Assembly: GCF_014650755.1 (NCBI RefSeq)
Contig: NZ_BMVO01000005.1
Coordinates: forward strand, 62,001 to 126,000
Direction of reading: 5' to 3'
DNA length: 64,000 bases
From: Streptomyces chryseus
Lineage (GTDB): Bacteria; Actinomycetota; Actinomycetes; Streptomycetales; Streptomycetaceae
Shown one piece after another: positions 50,833 to 60,101 of this stretch. A model generated the notes under the pieces. That model had not been told where the DNA came from. It saw only the letters and a list, made by a program, of their open reading frames with translations, and made no database searches. The translations under genes and the position numbers were made by a program. Position 1 is the stretch's first letter. Every line of letters starts with the position of its first letter.

Positions 50833-53800
50833 CTACACGCCCCGGACCATCCGCAGCGTCAGGATCTGGAACGGGCGCAGCGTCAGCCCCAGGGTGCCGT
50901 CCGGCCCCGGTTCGTACGCCGGCGCGTCCGCCAGGGGGCGCTCCAGCAGGTCCGTCGCCGTGACGGAAGCGACCGGGAAGCCGAGCGCGAGCGTGGTCGA
51001 CGCGCGCCCGCCGGACGCCTCGTAGAGGCGCACGACCACGTCACCGCCACGGTCCTCCGCCAGCTTCACCGCCTCCACGACCACCCGCTCGTCACCCGAC
51101 ACGACCAGCGGCTCGACCGGGGCGCCGGAGCCCGCGACCGTACGCTCCGGCAGGTTGGCCCAGTGCCCCTCGCGCACCGCGTCGACCACCGTCGCCCCCG
51201 GCGCCAGCGCGAACCGCAGCCGGTGGGCACCCTGGTCGGTGGCCGGATCCGGGTAGCGCGGTGCGCGCAGGAGGGAGAGGCGGACGGTCGTGGTCTGGCC
51301 GCCGTCCTCCCGCACGGTACGGGTCACGTCGTGGCCGTACGTCGAGTCGTTGACGAGCGCCGCCCCCCACCCCGGCTCCTCCACCTGGATCCACCGGTGC
51401 GCGCAGATCTCGAACTTGGCCGCCTCCCACGACGTGTTGGTGTGCGTGGCCCGGAACACGTGCCCGAACTGTGTCTCGGCGGCCGACCTGTCGGCCTTCA
51501 CGTCGAGCGGGAACGCCGCCTTCAGGAGCTTCTCGGTCTCGTGCCAGTCGATGTCCGTCTCGATGTCCAGCACCTTCGCGCCCGACCGCAGGACGAGGCG
51601 CTGTACGGCGGTCGAGGCGCCGAAGGAGCGCTCCACCGTCACCACCGCCCGCTCGTCCCCCGACTCGGTGAGGGTGACACGGTCGGCGTCCACCAGGTCG
51701 GTCACGGTGTGGCGGTAGAACGCGTCGATGTCCCACGCGTCCCACCTGTTCGGGAAGTCGGGATGGATCTGGAGCAGGTTGGCCGCCCCGCCGGGCGCCA
51801 CCGCCTCCCGGCCCGCCCCGATGTCGTACGCCGAGACCACCAGCCCGCGCGCGTCGACGACGATCCGCAGCAGGCCGTTGGTGAGGACGTACCCGCCGGC
51901 CTCGCGGCTCACCGCCGTGACCGGGGGCGACGTACGGGGCGGGACGACCGCCGCTCCGCCCGCCGGAACCGTGCGGCGTTCGTGCGGCGCCGCGTTGAAG
52001 GTCAGCTCCGACGACCCCGCGCCCGCCAGCGCCTCCTGCGCGGCCGAGATGAGCTCCTCCAGCTCCGCCCGCACCCGCGCGTACGTCTCCCGCGCCTCCC
52101 GGTGCACCCACGCGATCGACGAGCCCGGCAGGATGTCGTGGAACTGGTGCAGCAGGACCGTCTTCCAGATCCGCTCCAGGTCCTCGTACGGATAGGCGTG
52201 GCCGGCCACCCGCACCGCCGCCGTCGCCGACCACAGCTCCGCCTCCCGCAGCAGCGACTCGCTGTGCCGGTTGCCCTGCTTGGTCCTGGCCTGCGAGGTG
52301 TAGGTGCCCCGGTGCAGCTCCAGGTACGGCTCGCCCGCCCACACCGGCGCGTCCGGGTACTCGGCCTGTGCTTTCGCGAAGAAGGCGGACGGCTTCTCGA
52401 CCACCACCCTCGCGGAGCCCTCCAGGTCCCGCAGCCGCTCGGCCCGCGCGAGCATCTCGCGCGTGGGGCCCCCGCCGCCGTCGCCCCACCCGAAGGGCAC
52501 CAGCGAGCGCGAGGCCCGGCCCTTCTCCCGGTAGTTGCGGGCCGCGTGCGCGATCTGCGCGCCGCCGAGATCGCTGTTGTACGTGTCGACGGGAGGGAAG
52601 TGAGTGAAGACCCGCGTCCCGTCGATGCCCTCCCACCAGAAGGTGTGGTGCGGGAAGGTGTTGGACTGGCTCCACGAGATCTTCTGCGTCAGGAACCACT
52701 TCATGCCCGACAACCTGACGAGCTGCGGCATCGCCGCCGTGTAGCCGAAGGAGTCCGGCAGCCAGACCTCCTCGGTCTCCACGCCGAACTCGTCCAGGAA
52801 GAACTTCTTCCCGTACAGGAACTGACGGGCCATCGCCTCCCCGCCCACCATGTTGGTGTCCGACTCCACCCACATGCCGCCGACCGGAACGAACTGGCCG
52901 TCCTCGACCTTCTTCTTCACCTTCGCGAAGACATCGGGCCGCTGATCCTTGATCCAGGCGAGCTGCTGCGCCTGCGACATCGCGAAGACGAACTCCGGGT
53001 GGGTGTCCATCAGGGCCACCACGTTGGAGCAGGTACGGGCCACCTTCCGTACCGTCTCGCGCAGCGGCCACAGCCACGCCGAGTCGATGTGCGCGTGCCC
53101 GACCGCGCTGACGCGATGCGCGGACGCGTTCGCGGGCGAGGCGAGGACGCCGGTCAGCTCCGCGCGGGCGCGGGCGGCCGTACCGGCGACGTCGGCCAGG
53201 TCGACGGCGTCCAGCGCGCGTTCGACCGCGCGCAGGATCTCCCAGCGCCGCGCGTCGCCCTCCGCCAGCTCGGGCATCAGCGACCCCAACACCTCCAGGT
53301 CCTGCACCAGCTCCCAGACCTCGGTCTCGACGACCACCAGGTCCGTCCGCCCGACGCGGTACAGCGGTTCGGCGGACGAGGTCAGCCGGTCTCCCTCGTA
53401 CGTCGGCGTCTGGCCGGCCAGCACCGGATTGGCGGCGGCCTCGACGTACAGCAGCACCTCCTCGCCGCCCCGGGCCGGGTCGGCGACCGGCACCCAGTCG
53501 TTGAACGGGTTCAGGCCTTTCACGGCCTGTCCGTCCGGGAGGTAGACCAGCCCCTCGCACTGGAAGCCCGGCATCCGCCGGTCGAAACCCAGGTCGACGA
53601 CGGCCTCGACGGCGCGCCCCCGCCACTCGTCCGGCACCCGGCCCGCGACCCGGAACCACGTGGTGCCCCACGCCGGGCCCCACGGCTGCCCCGGGGCGGC
53701 CGGCCCGTACACGGCGGACAGGCCCTCGGCGACCGGCACGGGCTCGCCCGGGACCTCCCACATCCCGACGGTCAGCGGCAACGACCGGGAACGGACGGCG

Positions 53801-53865
53801 GGCTTGAGGCGCTCGGCGAGGACGCGGCGCAGGCGGTGTTCGACGATGCTTCGGTCGTCATGCAT
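50833..53865 (-). CDS. Alpha-mannosidase, glycoside hydrolase family 38
   Basis: 1,010 aa from ATG 53865 with GGAG 7 nt upstream; ATG 53913 adds 16 residues without an RBS. No signal peptide, so cytoplasmic. N-terminal accessory domain (about 1-240), then the GH38 catalytic domain with metal-binding GHAHIDSAWLWPLRET and nucleophile Asp in VWLPDSFGYTAAMPQLV, and HQFHDILPGSS later. Middle and C-terminal beta-sandwich domains from about 640 onward. It releases alpha-mannose, probably from mannosides imported from mannan or glycoprotein. No sugar transporter is adjacent. Confidence 0.93.
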   Translation of the reverse strand: MHDDRSIVEHRLRRVLAERLKPAVRSRSLPLTVGMWEVPGEPVPVAEGLSAVYGPAAPGQPWGPAWGTTWFRVAGRVPDEWRGRAVEAVVDLGFDRRMPGFQCEGLVYLPDGQAVKGLNPFNDWVPVADPARGGEEVLLYVEAAANPVLAGQTPTYEGDRLTSSAEPLYRVGRTDLVVVETEVWELVQDLEVLGSLMPELAEGDARRWEILRAVERALDAVDLADVAGTAARARAELTGVLASPANASAHRVSAVGHAHIDSAWLWPLRETVRKVARTCSNVVALMDTHPEFVFAMSQAQQLAWIKDQRPDVFAKVKKKVEDGQFVPVGGMWVESDTNMVGGEAMARQFLYGKKFFLDEFGVETEEVWLPDSFGYTAAMPQLVRLSGMKWFLTQKISWSQSNTFPHHTFWWEGIDGTRVFTHFPPVDTYNSDLGGAQIAHAARNYREKGRASRSLVPFGWGDGGGGPTREMLARAERLRDLEGSARVVVEKPSAFFAKAQAEYPDAPVWAGEPYLELHRGTYTSQARTKQGNRHSESLLREAELWSATAAVRVAGHAYPYEDLERIWKTVLLHQFHDILPGSSIAWVHREARETYARVRAELEELISAAQEALAGAGSSELTFNAAPHERRTVPAGGAAVVPPRTSPPVTAVSREAGGYVLTNGLLRIVVDARGLVVSAYDIGAGREAVAPGGAANLLQIHPDFPNRWDAWDIDAFYRHTVTDLVDADRVTLTESGDERAVVTVERSFGASTAVQRLVLRSGAKVLDIETDIDWHETEKLLKAAFPLDVKADRSAAETQFGHVFRATHTNTSWEAAKFEICAHRWIQVEEPGWGAALVNDSTYGHDVTRTVREDGGQTTTVRLSLLRAPRYPDPATDQGAHRLRFALAPGATVVDAVREGHWANLPERTVAGSGAPVEPLVVSGDERVVVEAVKLAEDRGGDVVVRLYEASGGRASTTLALGFPVASVTATDLLERPLADAPAYEPGPDGTLGLTLRPFQILTLRMVRGV

Positions 53866-53985
53866 GAGGCGGCTCCGGTGGTGGAAGCGGCGGACGTCGT
53901 ACGGGCCGGTCACCTCGGTGATACCCAGCGCGGCCGGCTGTCCGGCGTCCGTGCCCCCTGTTGCCCGTCCGGGCCGGGCAGAACC

Positions 53986-54375
53986 TCAGGCGGGCTGGAG
54001 AAGGTCCCAGCGGTTGCCGTACAGGTCCTCGAAGACCGCGACCGAGCCGTACGGCTCGTGGCGCGGCTCCTCCAGGAAGCGGACGCCCGCCGCCGTCATC
54101 CGGGCGTGGTCGCGCGCGAAGTCGTCGGTGTGCAGGAAGAAGCCGACCCGCCCGCCCGTCTGGCCGCCGACCCGCGCGAGCTGCTCGTCGTCCTTCGCGC
54201 GCGCCAGCAGCAGCCCCGTGCCGTCGGCGGAGCCGGGCGGGCGGACGACGACCCAGCGGGAGCCGTCGCCCCGGTCGGAGTCCTCGGCCAGGTCGAAGCC
54301 GAGCGCGCCGGTGTAGAAGGCGACGGCTTCGTCGTAGTCACGGACGACGAGGGTGACGAGAGTGATGTGCTGCAT
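53986..54375 (-). CDS. VOC superfamily (glyoxalase/bleomycin resistance) protein
   Basis: 129 aa, ATG 54375 with GGAAGAGG upstream. Two beta-alpha-beta-beta-beta modules: the first begins LVTLVVRDYDEAVAFYTGALGF, the second VGFFLHTDDFARDHARMTAAGV and ends with AVFEDLYGNRWDLLQ. Metal ligands of glyoxalase-like proteins are plausible at His3 and Glu115 of the motif VFEDLYGN, but enzyme activity cannot be stated. Such small VOC proteins range from dioxygenases to drug-binding proteins. Function unassigned. Confidence 0.85.
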   Translation of the reverse strand: MQHITLVTLVVRDYDEAVAFYTGALGFDLAEDSDRGDGSRWVVVRPPGSADGTGLLLARAKDDEQLARVGGQTGGRVGFFLHTDDFARDHARMTAAGVRFLEEPRHEPYGSVAVFEDLYGNRWDLLQPA

Positions 54376-54431
54376 GGCCTCTTCCTACCGCACGCCGCCC
54401 GACCCGGGTCTCCCGAGGCCACAATGCCCTC

Positions 54432-55061
54432 ATGGAACCGCACCGCCTCGTCGACCGCGCCCGCCGCCTCGTCGTCCCCGGCCGCCGCCGCGTGCTCGGC
54501 ATCGCGGGGCCGCCCGGGGCGGGCAAGTCCACCCTCGCCGCGCAACTCGTCGACCGCCTCGACGGACTCGCCGTACTCGTCCCCATGGACGGCTTCCACC
54601 TCGCCGGAGCCGAGCTGGAGCGCCTCGGGCGTACGGAGCGCAAGGGCGCCCCCGACACCTTCGACGCGGCCGGCTACGCCGCCCTGCTGACCAGGCTGCG
54701 CACCCCGCAGCCGCCGGGCGCCGCCGTCTACGCGCCCGCCTTCGACCGGGCGATCGAGGAGCCCGTGGCCGGCAGCATCGCGGTGCCGGGCCCGGCGGAC
54801 GTACCCCTCGTGGTCACCGAGGGCAACTACCTGCTGCTCGACGAGGGGCCCTGGGCGGGCGTACGGGACCTGCTCGACGAGGCCTGGTACCTGGAGCTCG
54901 ACCAGGACGAGCGGGTACGCCGTCTCGTCGACCGGCACGAACGGTTCGGCAAGCCCCGCGCGGCCGCCGAGCGTTTCGTGCACCGGTCGGACGAGGCCAA
55001 CGCCCGCCTGGTCGCGGCCGGACGGCACCGCGCCGACCTCGTCGTCGCACTCGCCCGATAA
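54432..55061 (+). CDS. Nucleoside/nucleotide kinase family protein (P-loop)
   Basis: 209 aa from ATG 54432; CACAAT 6 nt upstream fits a leaderless start. P-loop GIAGPPGAGKSTLAAQL near the N-terminus, then VLVPMDGFHLAGAEL, where the Asp probably acts as base, and VVTEGNYLLLDEGPW. The arrangement matches uridine kinase/pantothenate kinase-like and YFH7-type proteins, including sugar kinases of the fructose type. The acceptor substrate cannot be named. It stands divergent from the VOC gene with 56 bp between. Confidence 0.87.
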   Translation: MEPHRLVDRARRLVVPGRRRVLGIAGPPGAGKSTLAAQLVDRLDGLAVLVPMDGFHLAGAELERLGRTERKGAPDTFDAAGYAALLTRLRTPQPPGAAVYAPAFDRAIEEPVAGSIAVPGPADVPLVVTEGNYLLLDEGPWAGVRDLLDEAWYLELDQDERVRRLVDRHERFGKPRAAAERFVHRSDEANARLVAAGRHRADLVVALAR

Positions 55062-55112
55062 CCGCCTCGAAACCGGCTCGCGAGGACACCGGGCCCCGGG
55101 CAGGATGAGGCC

Positions 55113-56345
55113 ATGTCCTCCGCCTCTCGTCCTCCCGCCGCTCAGCCCTCCGGTCCTCAGCCGTCCGGCCCCCGGCCCCCCGCCCCGCAGCCCTCAGGGC
55201 CGGTCCCCGCGTCCGCGCCTCCCGCGTCCGCCCCCGCGCCCTTCACCGCCGAGGACTACCGCGCCCGGATGGACCGGGCGGCCCGGGCCGCCGCCGACGC
55301 CGGTCTGGACGGCGTACTCGTCGCACCGGGCCCCGACCTGGTCCACCTCACCGGCTACCAGCCCCCGGCGGCCACCGAACGCCTCACGCTGCTGGTGCTG
55401 TCCGCCGACCAGGAGCCCGTGCTCGTCGTGCCCACCCTGGAGGCGCCGGACGCCGAGCACGCCCCCGGCGCCCCGGCACTGACGCTGCGGGACTGGACGG
55501 ACGGCAAGGACCCGTACGCCGTCGCCGCGCCGCTCCTCGACGTGGCCGGCCGCTTCGCGGTCAGCGACAACACCTGGGCGCTGCATCTGCTCGGCCTCCA
55601 GCAGACCCTGCCGAGCACCTCGTACGTGTCGCTGACATCGGCCCTGCCCATGCTCCGGGCGGTGAAGGACGCGGCCGAACTGGCGCGCCTGGAGGCGGCC
55701 GGCGCGGCGGCGGACGCCACGTACGAGGAGATTCTGAACGTCCGCTTCTCCGGGCGGCGGGAGAACGAGGTGGCGGCGGAACTCGCCCGTCTGCTCACCC
55801 GGTTCGGCCACGAGCAGGTCGACTTCACCGTCGTCGGCAGCGGCCCGAACGGCGCCAACCCGCACCACGAGGCGGGCGAGCGCGTCATCGAGCGGGGCGA
55901 CATGGTCGTACTCGACTTCGGCGGCCTCAAGCACGGCTACGGCTCCGACACCTCCCGCACCGTCCACGTCGGCGACCCGACCGCCGAGGAACAGCGCGTC
56001 CACGACGTCGTACGGGAGGCGCAGCAGGCGGCGTTCGAGGCGGTGCGGCCCGGGATCGCCTGCCAGGAGGTGGACCGGGTGGCGCGCGCGGTGATCACCG
56101 AGGCCGGGTACGGCGAGTACTTCATCCACCGCACCGGGCACGGCATCGGCGTCACCACGCACGAGCCGCCGTACATGATCGAGGGCGAGCGGCAGCCGCT
56201 CGTACCCGGCATGTGCTTCTCCGTCGAGCCGGGGATCTACCTGCCGGGGCGCTTCGGCGTGCGCATCGAGGACATCGTGACCGTCACGGAGGACGGCGGC
56301 CGACGCCTCAACACGACGCCCCGCGAGCTGGCCGTCGTCGACTGA
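55113..56345 (+). CDS. M24 family Xaa-Pro aminopeptidase
   Basis: 410 aa from ATG 55113; CAGGAT 6 nt upstream. A Pro/Ala-rich disordered N-terminus of about 45 residues, a creatinase N-terminal domain (about 50-180) and the M24 pita-bread domain with all five metal ligands: VVLDFGG (Asp), GSDTSR (Asp), RTGHGIGV (His), FSVEPGIY (Glu) and VRIEDIV (Glu). Uses two metal ions to remove an N-terminal residue from X-Pro peptides. Located 51 nt after the kinase gene; possibly co-transcribed but with its own promoter. Confidence 0.92.
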   Translation: MSSASRPPAAQPSGPQPSGPRPPAPQPSGPVPASAPPASAPAPFTAEDYRARMDRAARAAADAGLDGVLVAPGPDLVHLTGYQPPAATERLTLLVLSADQEPVLVVPTLEAPDAEHAPGAPALTLRDWTDGKDPYAVAAPLLDVAGRFAVSDNTWALHLLGLQQTLPSTSYVSLTSALPMLRAVKDAAELARLEAAGAAADATYEEILNVRFSGRRENEVAAELARLLTRFGHEQVDFTVVGSGPNGANPHHEAGERVIERGDMVVLDFGGLKHGYGSDTSRTVHVGDPTAEEQRVHDVVREAQQAAFEAVRPGIACQEVDRVARAVITEAGYGEYFIHRTGHGIGVTTHEPPYMIEGERQPLVPGMCFSVEPGIYLPGRFGVRIEDIVTVTEDGGRRLNTTPRELAVVD

Positions 56346-56418
56346 CCGCCGCTCCCTCGCCGCTGCAGGCGCCCCGGGGGCCGCCGGTTGCGGCCGACGG
56401 CCCCCGGGCCGGGGTCGT

Positions 56419-58173
56419 TCAGCCCACCGGGCCGAGTACGACGCCGGACTCCGGCGGGAGGCGCAGCAGCCCGTCGGTGCCCGGCGCGTCGACCGGCTCC
56501 CAGGCCGCGAGGACCCGGCTGAGGCCGTTGCGGCCGAGGCCGATGGTGACGGGTCCCTTCGACAGGTTCACCGCGACCCGGATGTCGCCGCGTCGGTACG
56601 CCAGCCAGCGCGCGCCCTCGTCGTACGCGACCTTGACCGCCGCGAGGTCCGGATCGGCGAGGTCGGGCCGTTCGCGGCGCAGGGCGATCAGCTCGCGGTA
56701 CCAGGCCAGCACGCGCGCGTGCGGCTCGTTCGCCGGCTCGGACCAGTCCAGGCAGGAACGCTCCCTCGTGCGTGGGTCCTGCGGGTCCGGGATGTCCTCC
56801 GCCGCCCATCCGTGCGCCGCGAACTCCCGCCGCCTGCCCTCGCGTACGGCCTGGGCCAGCTCCGGATCGGTGTGGTCGGTGAAGAACTGCCACGGGGTGC
56901 GGGCCGCCCACTCCTCGCCCATGAACAGCATGGGGACGTACGGGCCGGTGAGGACGAGTGTGGCGGCGCACGCGAGCAGGCCGGGGGAGAGGGTGGCGGA
57001 AAGCCGGTCCCCCAGGGCTCTGTTGCCGACCTGGTCGTGCGTCTGGGAGTAACCGAGGAAGCGGTGCGCGGCGGTTTTCGTGCGGTCCACGGAACGGCCG
57101 TGAACGCGTCCCCGGAACGTCGAGAACGTACCGTCGTGGAAGAACACCTGGGTGAGCGTCTTGGCGAGCGCGCCGAGCGGGGCGCGGGCGAAGTCGGCGT
57201 AGTACCCCTGGGACTCGCCGGTGAGGGCGGTGTGCAGGGCGTGGTGGAAATCGTCGTTCCACTGCGCGTGCAGACCCAGCCCCCACGACTCGCGCGGAGC
57301 GGTCGTGCGCGGGTCCCCCTGGTCGGACTCAGCGATCAGGAAGAGCGCCCTGCCCACCTCGCCGGAGAGCGTGTCGACGGCCGCCGACAGTTCCTCCAGG
57401 AACGTCAGCGCGCGGGTGTCGGCGAGGGCGTGGACCGCGTCGAGCCGCAGTCCGTCGACGCGGTAGTCGCGCAGCCAGGCGAGCGCGCTGCCGAGCAGGT
57501 ACGCGCGTACCTCGTCGGAACCGGGGGCGTCGAGGTTGACGGCCGATCCCCAGGGCGTGTGGTGCGTGTCCGTGAAGTACGGGCCGAACATCGGCAGGTA
57601 GTTGCCGGAGGGGCCGAGGTGGTTGTGGACGACGTCGAGCACCACACCGAGACCGAGGGCGTGCGCCGCGTCGACGAAGCGCTTGAGCCCTTCCGGGCCG
57701 CCGTACGGTTCGTGCACGGCCCACAGCGACACACCCTCGTACCCCCAGCCGTGCGTTCCCGGGAACGGGCAGACGGGCATCACCTCGACATGGGTGACGC
57801 CCAGCTCCGCCAGATGGCCGAGCCGGGCGGCGGCGGCGTCGAAGGTGCCCTCGGGGGTGTACGTACCGATGTGCAGCTCGTAGAGGACCGCGCCCGCCAG
57901 CGGGACGCCGCCGGCCCAAGGCGTCCGCCACTGATGGACGTTGTGGTCCACGACGGCACTGGGACCGTCCGGGCCGTCCGGCTGGCGGCGCGAGCGCGGG
58001 TCGGGCAGGACGGGGCCGCCGTCCAGCGAGAAGCCGTACCGCGCCCCCTCGCCCGCCTCGGCGTCCGCCGTCCACCACCCGTCCCGCGCCGGATCGCGTT
58101 CCATGGCGTGCGTTGTGCCGTCCAGCCGGAGCTCTGCCTGACCGGCCTTCGGTGCCCACACCTCGAACAGCAC
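56419..58173 (-). CDS. treZ: Malto-oligosyltrehalose trehalohydrolase
   Basis: 584 aa from GTG 58173 with GAGGGG upstream. It hydrolyses the maltooligosyl-trehalose made by TreY to give trehalose. N-terminal CBM48-like beta domain (about 1-95), then the GH13 barrel: LDVVHNHLG, the nucleophile Asp in GLRLDAVHAL, acid Glu in LIAESDQGDP and transition-state Asp in QTHDQVGNRALGDR. It lies on the same strand as treY but separated by about 4.2 kb of other genes. Length is normal. Confidence 0.95.
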   Translation of the reverse strand: MLFEVWAPKAGQAELRLDGTTHAMERDPARDGWWTADAEAGEGARYGFSLDGGPVLPDPRSRRQPDGPDGPSAVVDHNVHQWRTPWAGGVPLAGAVLYELHIGTYTPEGTFDAAAARLGHLAELGVTHVEVMPVCPFPGTHGWGYEGVSLWAVHEPYGGPEGLKRFVDAAHALGLGVVLDVVHNHLGPSGNYLPMFGPYFTDTHHTPWGSAVNLDAPGSDEVRAYLLGSALAWLRDYRVDGLRLDAVHALADTRALTFLEELSAAVDTLSGEVGRALFLIAESDQGDPRTTAPRESWGLGLHAQWNDDFHHALHTALTGESQGYYADFARAPLGALAKTLTQVFFHDGTFSTFRGRVHGRSVDRTKTAAHRFLGYSQTHDQVGNRALGDRLSATLSPGLLACAATLVLTGPYVPMLFMGEEWAARTPWQFFTDHTDPELAQAVREGRRREFAAHGWAAEDIPDPQDPRTRERSCLDWSEPANEPHARVLAWYRELIALRRERPDLADPDLAAVKVAYDEGARWLAYRRGDIRVAVNLSKGPVTIGLGRNGLSRVLAAWEPVDAPGTDGLLRLPPESGVVLGPVG

Positions 58174-58243
58174 TGGCGGCCCCTCTCGTCGACGATGCCG
58201 CCACCCATGGTGCGTCAGGCGGACATGATCCGCCGGTAATTCG

Positions 58244-59206
58244 TCAGCTCCACGTCATATTGACCGCGCGTTCGAAGTTGACGTACCCGGCGCGCGCGAA
58301 GGACTTGGCCATCGGGACGTTGGCGAGGTCCGTCGCCGCACGGATGCGGGGCACGTTCTGAGCGGCCAGGACGCGCGTGCCCTCGGCGAGGATGTCGTCG
58401 ATGTGTCCCTGGCCGCGGTGGGCGGGCACCACGCCGATGTACGCGATGGTGTGGTGGTAGTTGTTGCGCGCGGGGATCACGAACCCGACCGGTCCGCCGC
58501 CGTCCGGCAGTGCCGCGACCCGCCACCACGCACGCGGTGAGGAGTATGCCGCGAACTCCTCCTCGAACTGGAGCTCGGCGGCCTCGCGCGGCGTGAGCCC
58601 GGTCGCCAGATCGGCCTGGCTGTGCGCGTCGAGTGTGCCCTCGAGGACGAGCGTCATCAGCGAGACGATCTCCTCCTCGTCGTTCGGCGGACGAAACGTC
58701 AGCCGGCCGGTCGGCGCGGCCACCGGCGTGCCGGGGCGCCATTCGAGCCGCAGGCGCTCGACGAGCAGCCGCGCGCCGGTCCGCTCCAGGGCCTCTGTGC
58801 GGGCCTCGACCACGTCGCGGACCACCGCGTCGTCGCGCCAGTCCGGCGGGATGAAACGGCCGTACTCGGGACGGGGCGCACCGGCCGGGAGGACAGCGGC
58901 CGACGCCGTCTCCAGGAGACGCAGCCCGATCTCGCCGCGCTCCGGCCGCGCCAGCGTGTCGTCCAGGTCGAAGAAGTCGAGCGCCTGCGGCGGTTCGCCG
59001 GCGCGTGACGTCCACCAGGAGAGGCGGGCCAGTACCCGGTCGCCGCGCAGCGCCACCCACATCCACTCGGGACGGCGGCGGCCGGTGGCGAGGTCGTCCG
59101 CCAGCTCGTGGTCGAGGACGTACGAGAGCCGGCAGAAGAGCGCGAGCTCCTCCGGTCCCGCGAGCGGCCGTAGGGTCAGGTCCGGGTGCTGCGGTATGGC
59201 GGTCAA
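58244..59206 (-). CDS. Tandem GNAT N-acetyltransferase
   Basis: 320 aa from a TTG start at 59206 preceded by AGGGGGA at ideal spacing; no ATG or GTG exists in frame nearby. The C-terminal half carries a full GNAT motif (VGFVIPARNN, then YIGVVPAHRGQGHIDDILAEGTR, then ATDLANVPMAKSFARAGYV). The N-terminal half (about 1-150) looks like a degenerate second GNAT domain without motif A. Similar two-domain proteins are common in Streptomyces. Acceptor unknown. It is inserted between treZ and treY. Confidence 0.82.
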   Translation of the reverse strand: MTAIPQHPDLTLRPLAGPEELALFCRLSYVLDHELADDLATGRRRPEWMWVALRGDRVLARLSWWTSRAGEPPQALDFFDLDDTLARPERGEIGLRLLETASAAVLPAGAPRPEYGRFIPPDWRDDAVVRDVVEARTEALERTGARLLVERLRLEWRPGTPVAAPTGRLTFRPPNDEEEIVSLMTLVLEGTLDAHSQADLATGLTPREAAELQFEEEFAAYSSPRAWWRVAALPDGGGPVGFVIPARNNYHHTIAYIGVVPAHRGQGHIDDILAEGTRVLAAQNVPRIRAATDLANVPMAKSFARAGYVNFERAVNMTWS

Positions 59207-59335
59207 GCCGTCCCCCTGCGACGTGTGTGTCCGCAGACAGTAACAACGGTGTCCCGAACGGGCCTGTGGTCGGTCTGCGCAGGTCAGGTCGTACGGGATG
59301 AACCGTTCTTCTGGACACCCGCGCCCGGTCGGCCC

Positions 59336-59341
59336 GACAAT
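59336..59341 (+). promoter_or_regulatory. -10 box of the DUF1707-FHA gene
   Basis: GACAAT is 7 nt before GTG 59349 and decides that start over the ATG at 59298. Confidence 0.55.
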
Positions 59342-59348
59342 CGGCTCT

Positions 59349-59897
59349 GTGACGTCGTCCTTCGAGTTCCACACGTATCCCGCCCGGCTGTCCGACGCCG
59401 AGCGCGACCGTGTGCTCGGAGTGCTCAGGGAGGGCGCGGCCCAGGGGAAGCTGTCGCACGACACCTTCGTGCGCCGGATGGAACTCGCCCTCGTCGCCCG
59501 CCGGCCCGACGAACTGGCCGTCCTCACCTCCGACCTGGAGAGCGAGAGCCGCTGGGCGCGGGGGTTGTTCGGCGCGGTGCAGCGGGCTTCCGCGTTCTCC
59601 GTACGGCTGCGCAGGGCGTGGCAGTCGGAGCGGCTGCCGAAGCTGCTCTTCCCCGAGCCCGGCCCGTACCCCCTGCGGATCGGGCGCGATCCCGCGAACG
59701 GACTGCGGCTCAGCCACGAGACGGTCTCGCGGGTGCACGCCGAGCTGTCCGCGCAGGGCGGCGGGTGGATCCTGCGCGACCTCGGATCGACCAACGGCAC
59801 GTCCGTGAACGGGCGGCGGGTCACGGGGTCCGTCCTGGTACGGGACGGGGACCAGGTGAGCTTCGGACGGATGAGCTTCCGGCTCTCCGCCCGCTGA
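59349..59897 (+). CDS. DUF1707-FHA domain protein
   Basis: 182 aa from GTG 59349. The N-terminal DUF1707 domain (about 1-60) shows ARLSDAERDRVLGVLREGAAQGKLSHDTF and RRPDELAVLTSDLE. The C-terminal FHA domain (about 100-180) has the phosphothreonine-binding residues in LRIGRDPANGLRLSHETVSRVHAEL and DLGSTNGTSVNGRR, so it should recognise phosphorylated Thr on a partner, typically downstream of Ser/Thr kinases. A middle basic segment (about 70-95) links them. No kinase gene is adjacent. Confidence 0.88.
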   Translation: MTSSFEFHTYPARLSDAERDRVLGVLREGAAQGKLSHDTFVRRMELALVARRPDELAVLTSDLESESRWARGLFGAVQRASAFSVRLRRAWQSERLPKLLFPEPGPYPLRIGRDPANGLRLSHETVSRVHAELSAQGGGWILRDLGSTNGTSVNGRRVTGSVLVRDGDQVSFGRMSFRLSAR

Positions 59898-60101
59898 CCC
59901 TCGGACACCTCCGGAGTTCTCGCGCGCTGACGGGACTACCTCAGGAAGCCGCCCGTCTTTCCCGCGTCGGCCTGACGCCGCCCGCCGGGGCCGGGGTGGG
60001 GTTAACCGCAGGGGAGTCCGCCCGCTGGTACCAGTGACCTCCAGGGACCCGGACCGGGACGCTGATCAACAAGCGGAAAGCGTCCTCGGGAGGGAAACAC
60101 G